Of a stretch of 64,000 bases of DNA, positions 63,859 to 64,000 are shown in pieces; the stretch's first letter is position 1; the number at the start of each line of letters is the position of its first letter. Origin of the DNA: Bacteroides faecium. Lineage in GTDB: Bacteria > Bacteroidota > Bacteroidia > Bacteroidales > Bacteroidaceae. The stretch lies in the NCBI RefSeq assembly GCF_012113595.1, contig NZ_CP050831.1, positions 1,054,001 through 1,118,000 of the forward strand, read 5' to 3'. The position numbers were made by a program, and so were the translations under genes. The notes below the pieces were generated by a model. That model was not told the DNA's origin. It did not search any database and saw only the letters and a list, made by a program, of their open reading frames with translations.

Positions 63859-64000
63859 TAAAAGCAGGAACTTTTCTATAAATCGTATTGAAAAGTAACT
63901 ATCAATTATTTATTCAGTCTGACCGGTTTGGCAGATAAACAAGACCAGAGAAAAAGCAAGGAATATAAACACTTAATATTCAATACAATACAGTACTTAA

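Noticed and set aside
1..64000. tRNA or rRNA genes
   Set aside because: None recognised by eye on either strand; a covariance-model search would be needed to exclude a divergent one.

Overview
The window looks like chromosomal DNA of a gut Bacteroides. The B. ovatus / xylanisolvens / thetaiotaomicron group is an inference from gene content, not from a search. Support comes from several SusC/SusD pairs, a hybrid two-component system, a FecR/ECF-sigma pair, Ser-type sulfatases, a FrdCAB operon, a DUF3575/DUF5119/fimbrillin operon, Bacteroides-type promoters (TTTG ~19-21 nt TAnnTTTG) and a general lack of Shine-Dalgarno sequences.

Layout. 1-11385 (+): the end of a polysaccharide utilization locus (PUL): truncated SusC, SusD, GH30, an Ig-repeat lipoprotein, a GH130 mannosylglucose phosphorylase, a sodium:solute symporter and a phosphoesterase/PQQ-propeller protein. 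11486-16619 (+): housekeeping genes (GNAT-like protein, parE, coaD, S41 protease). 16620-17831: a transcribed-looking intergenic array and an HU-like protein. 17984-18961 (-): a RhuM-Fic protein. 19072-32845: a second PUL, with SGBP, SusC, SusD and two GH30 enzymes on the minus strand and a divergent hybrid two-component regulator. 33129-45122 (+): a third PUL under an ECF sigma/FecR pair, with SusC, SusD, a GH18 endoglycosidase, a DUF1735-LamG lipoprotein and two sulfatases; it looks aimed at (sulfated) N-glycans. 45123-45894: a convergent gap holding an elaborate repeat element. 45895-50762: GH20 and sulfatase (-) with a divergent AraC regulator. 50883-54396 (+): fumarate reductase frdCAB. 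54719-56494 (+): an oxaloacetate-decarboxylase/pyruvate-carboxylase-like protein. 56664-57512 (-): an AraC paralogue. 57846-61142 (-): a fimbria-type operon. 61342-63806 (-): an E1-like sugar dehydrase next to a HemN-like radical SAM protein.

How it fits together. Three glycan systems with three regulator types (the first regulator lies outside the window) bind, import and cut different glycans. FrdCAB and the carboxyltransferase-like protein belong to fumarate-respiring, succinate-forming central metabolism.

Most notable observations: (1) at 45141-45873 a composite non-coding element in which ~31-bp direct repeats enclose ~100-bp imperfect inverted repeats, which enclose twelve degenerate units in three blocks of four at exact 22, 22 and 21 bp pitch; a related four-unit, 22-bp-pitch array lies at 16895-16982 just behind a good promoter; (2) a predicted ~100-nt cis-antisense RNA with promoter and terminator over the start of the N-glycan susC; (3) a two-gene operon pairing a His-type, iron-sulfur-Cys-bearing DegT-fold dehydrase with a HemN-like radical SAM enzyme; (4) a carboxyltransferase whose biotinyl-like domain lacks the biotin lysine.
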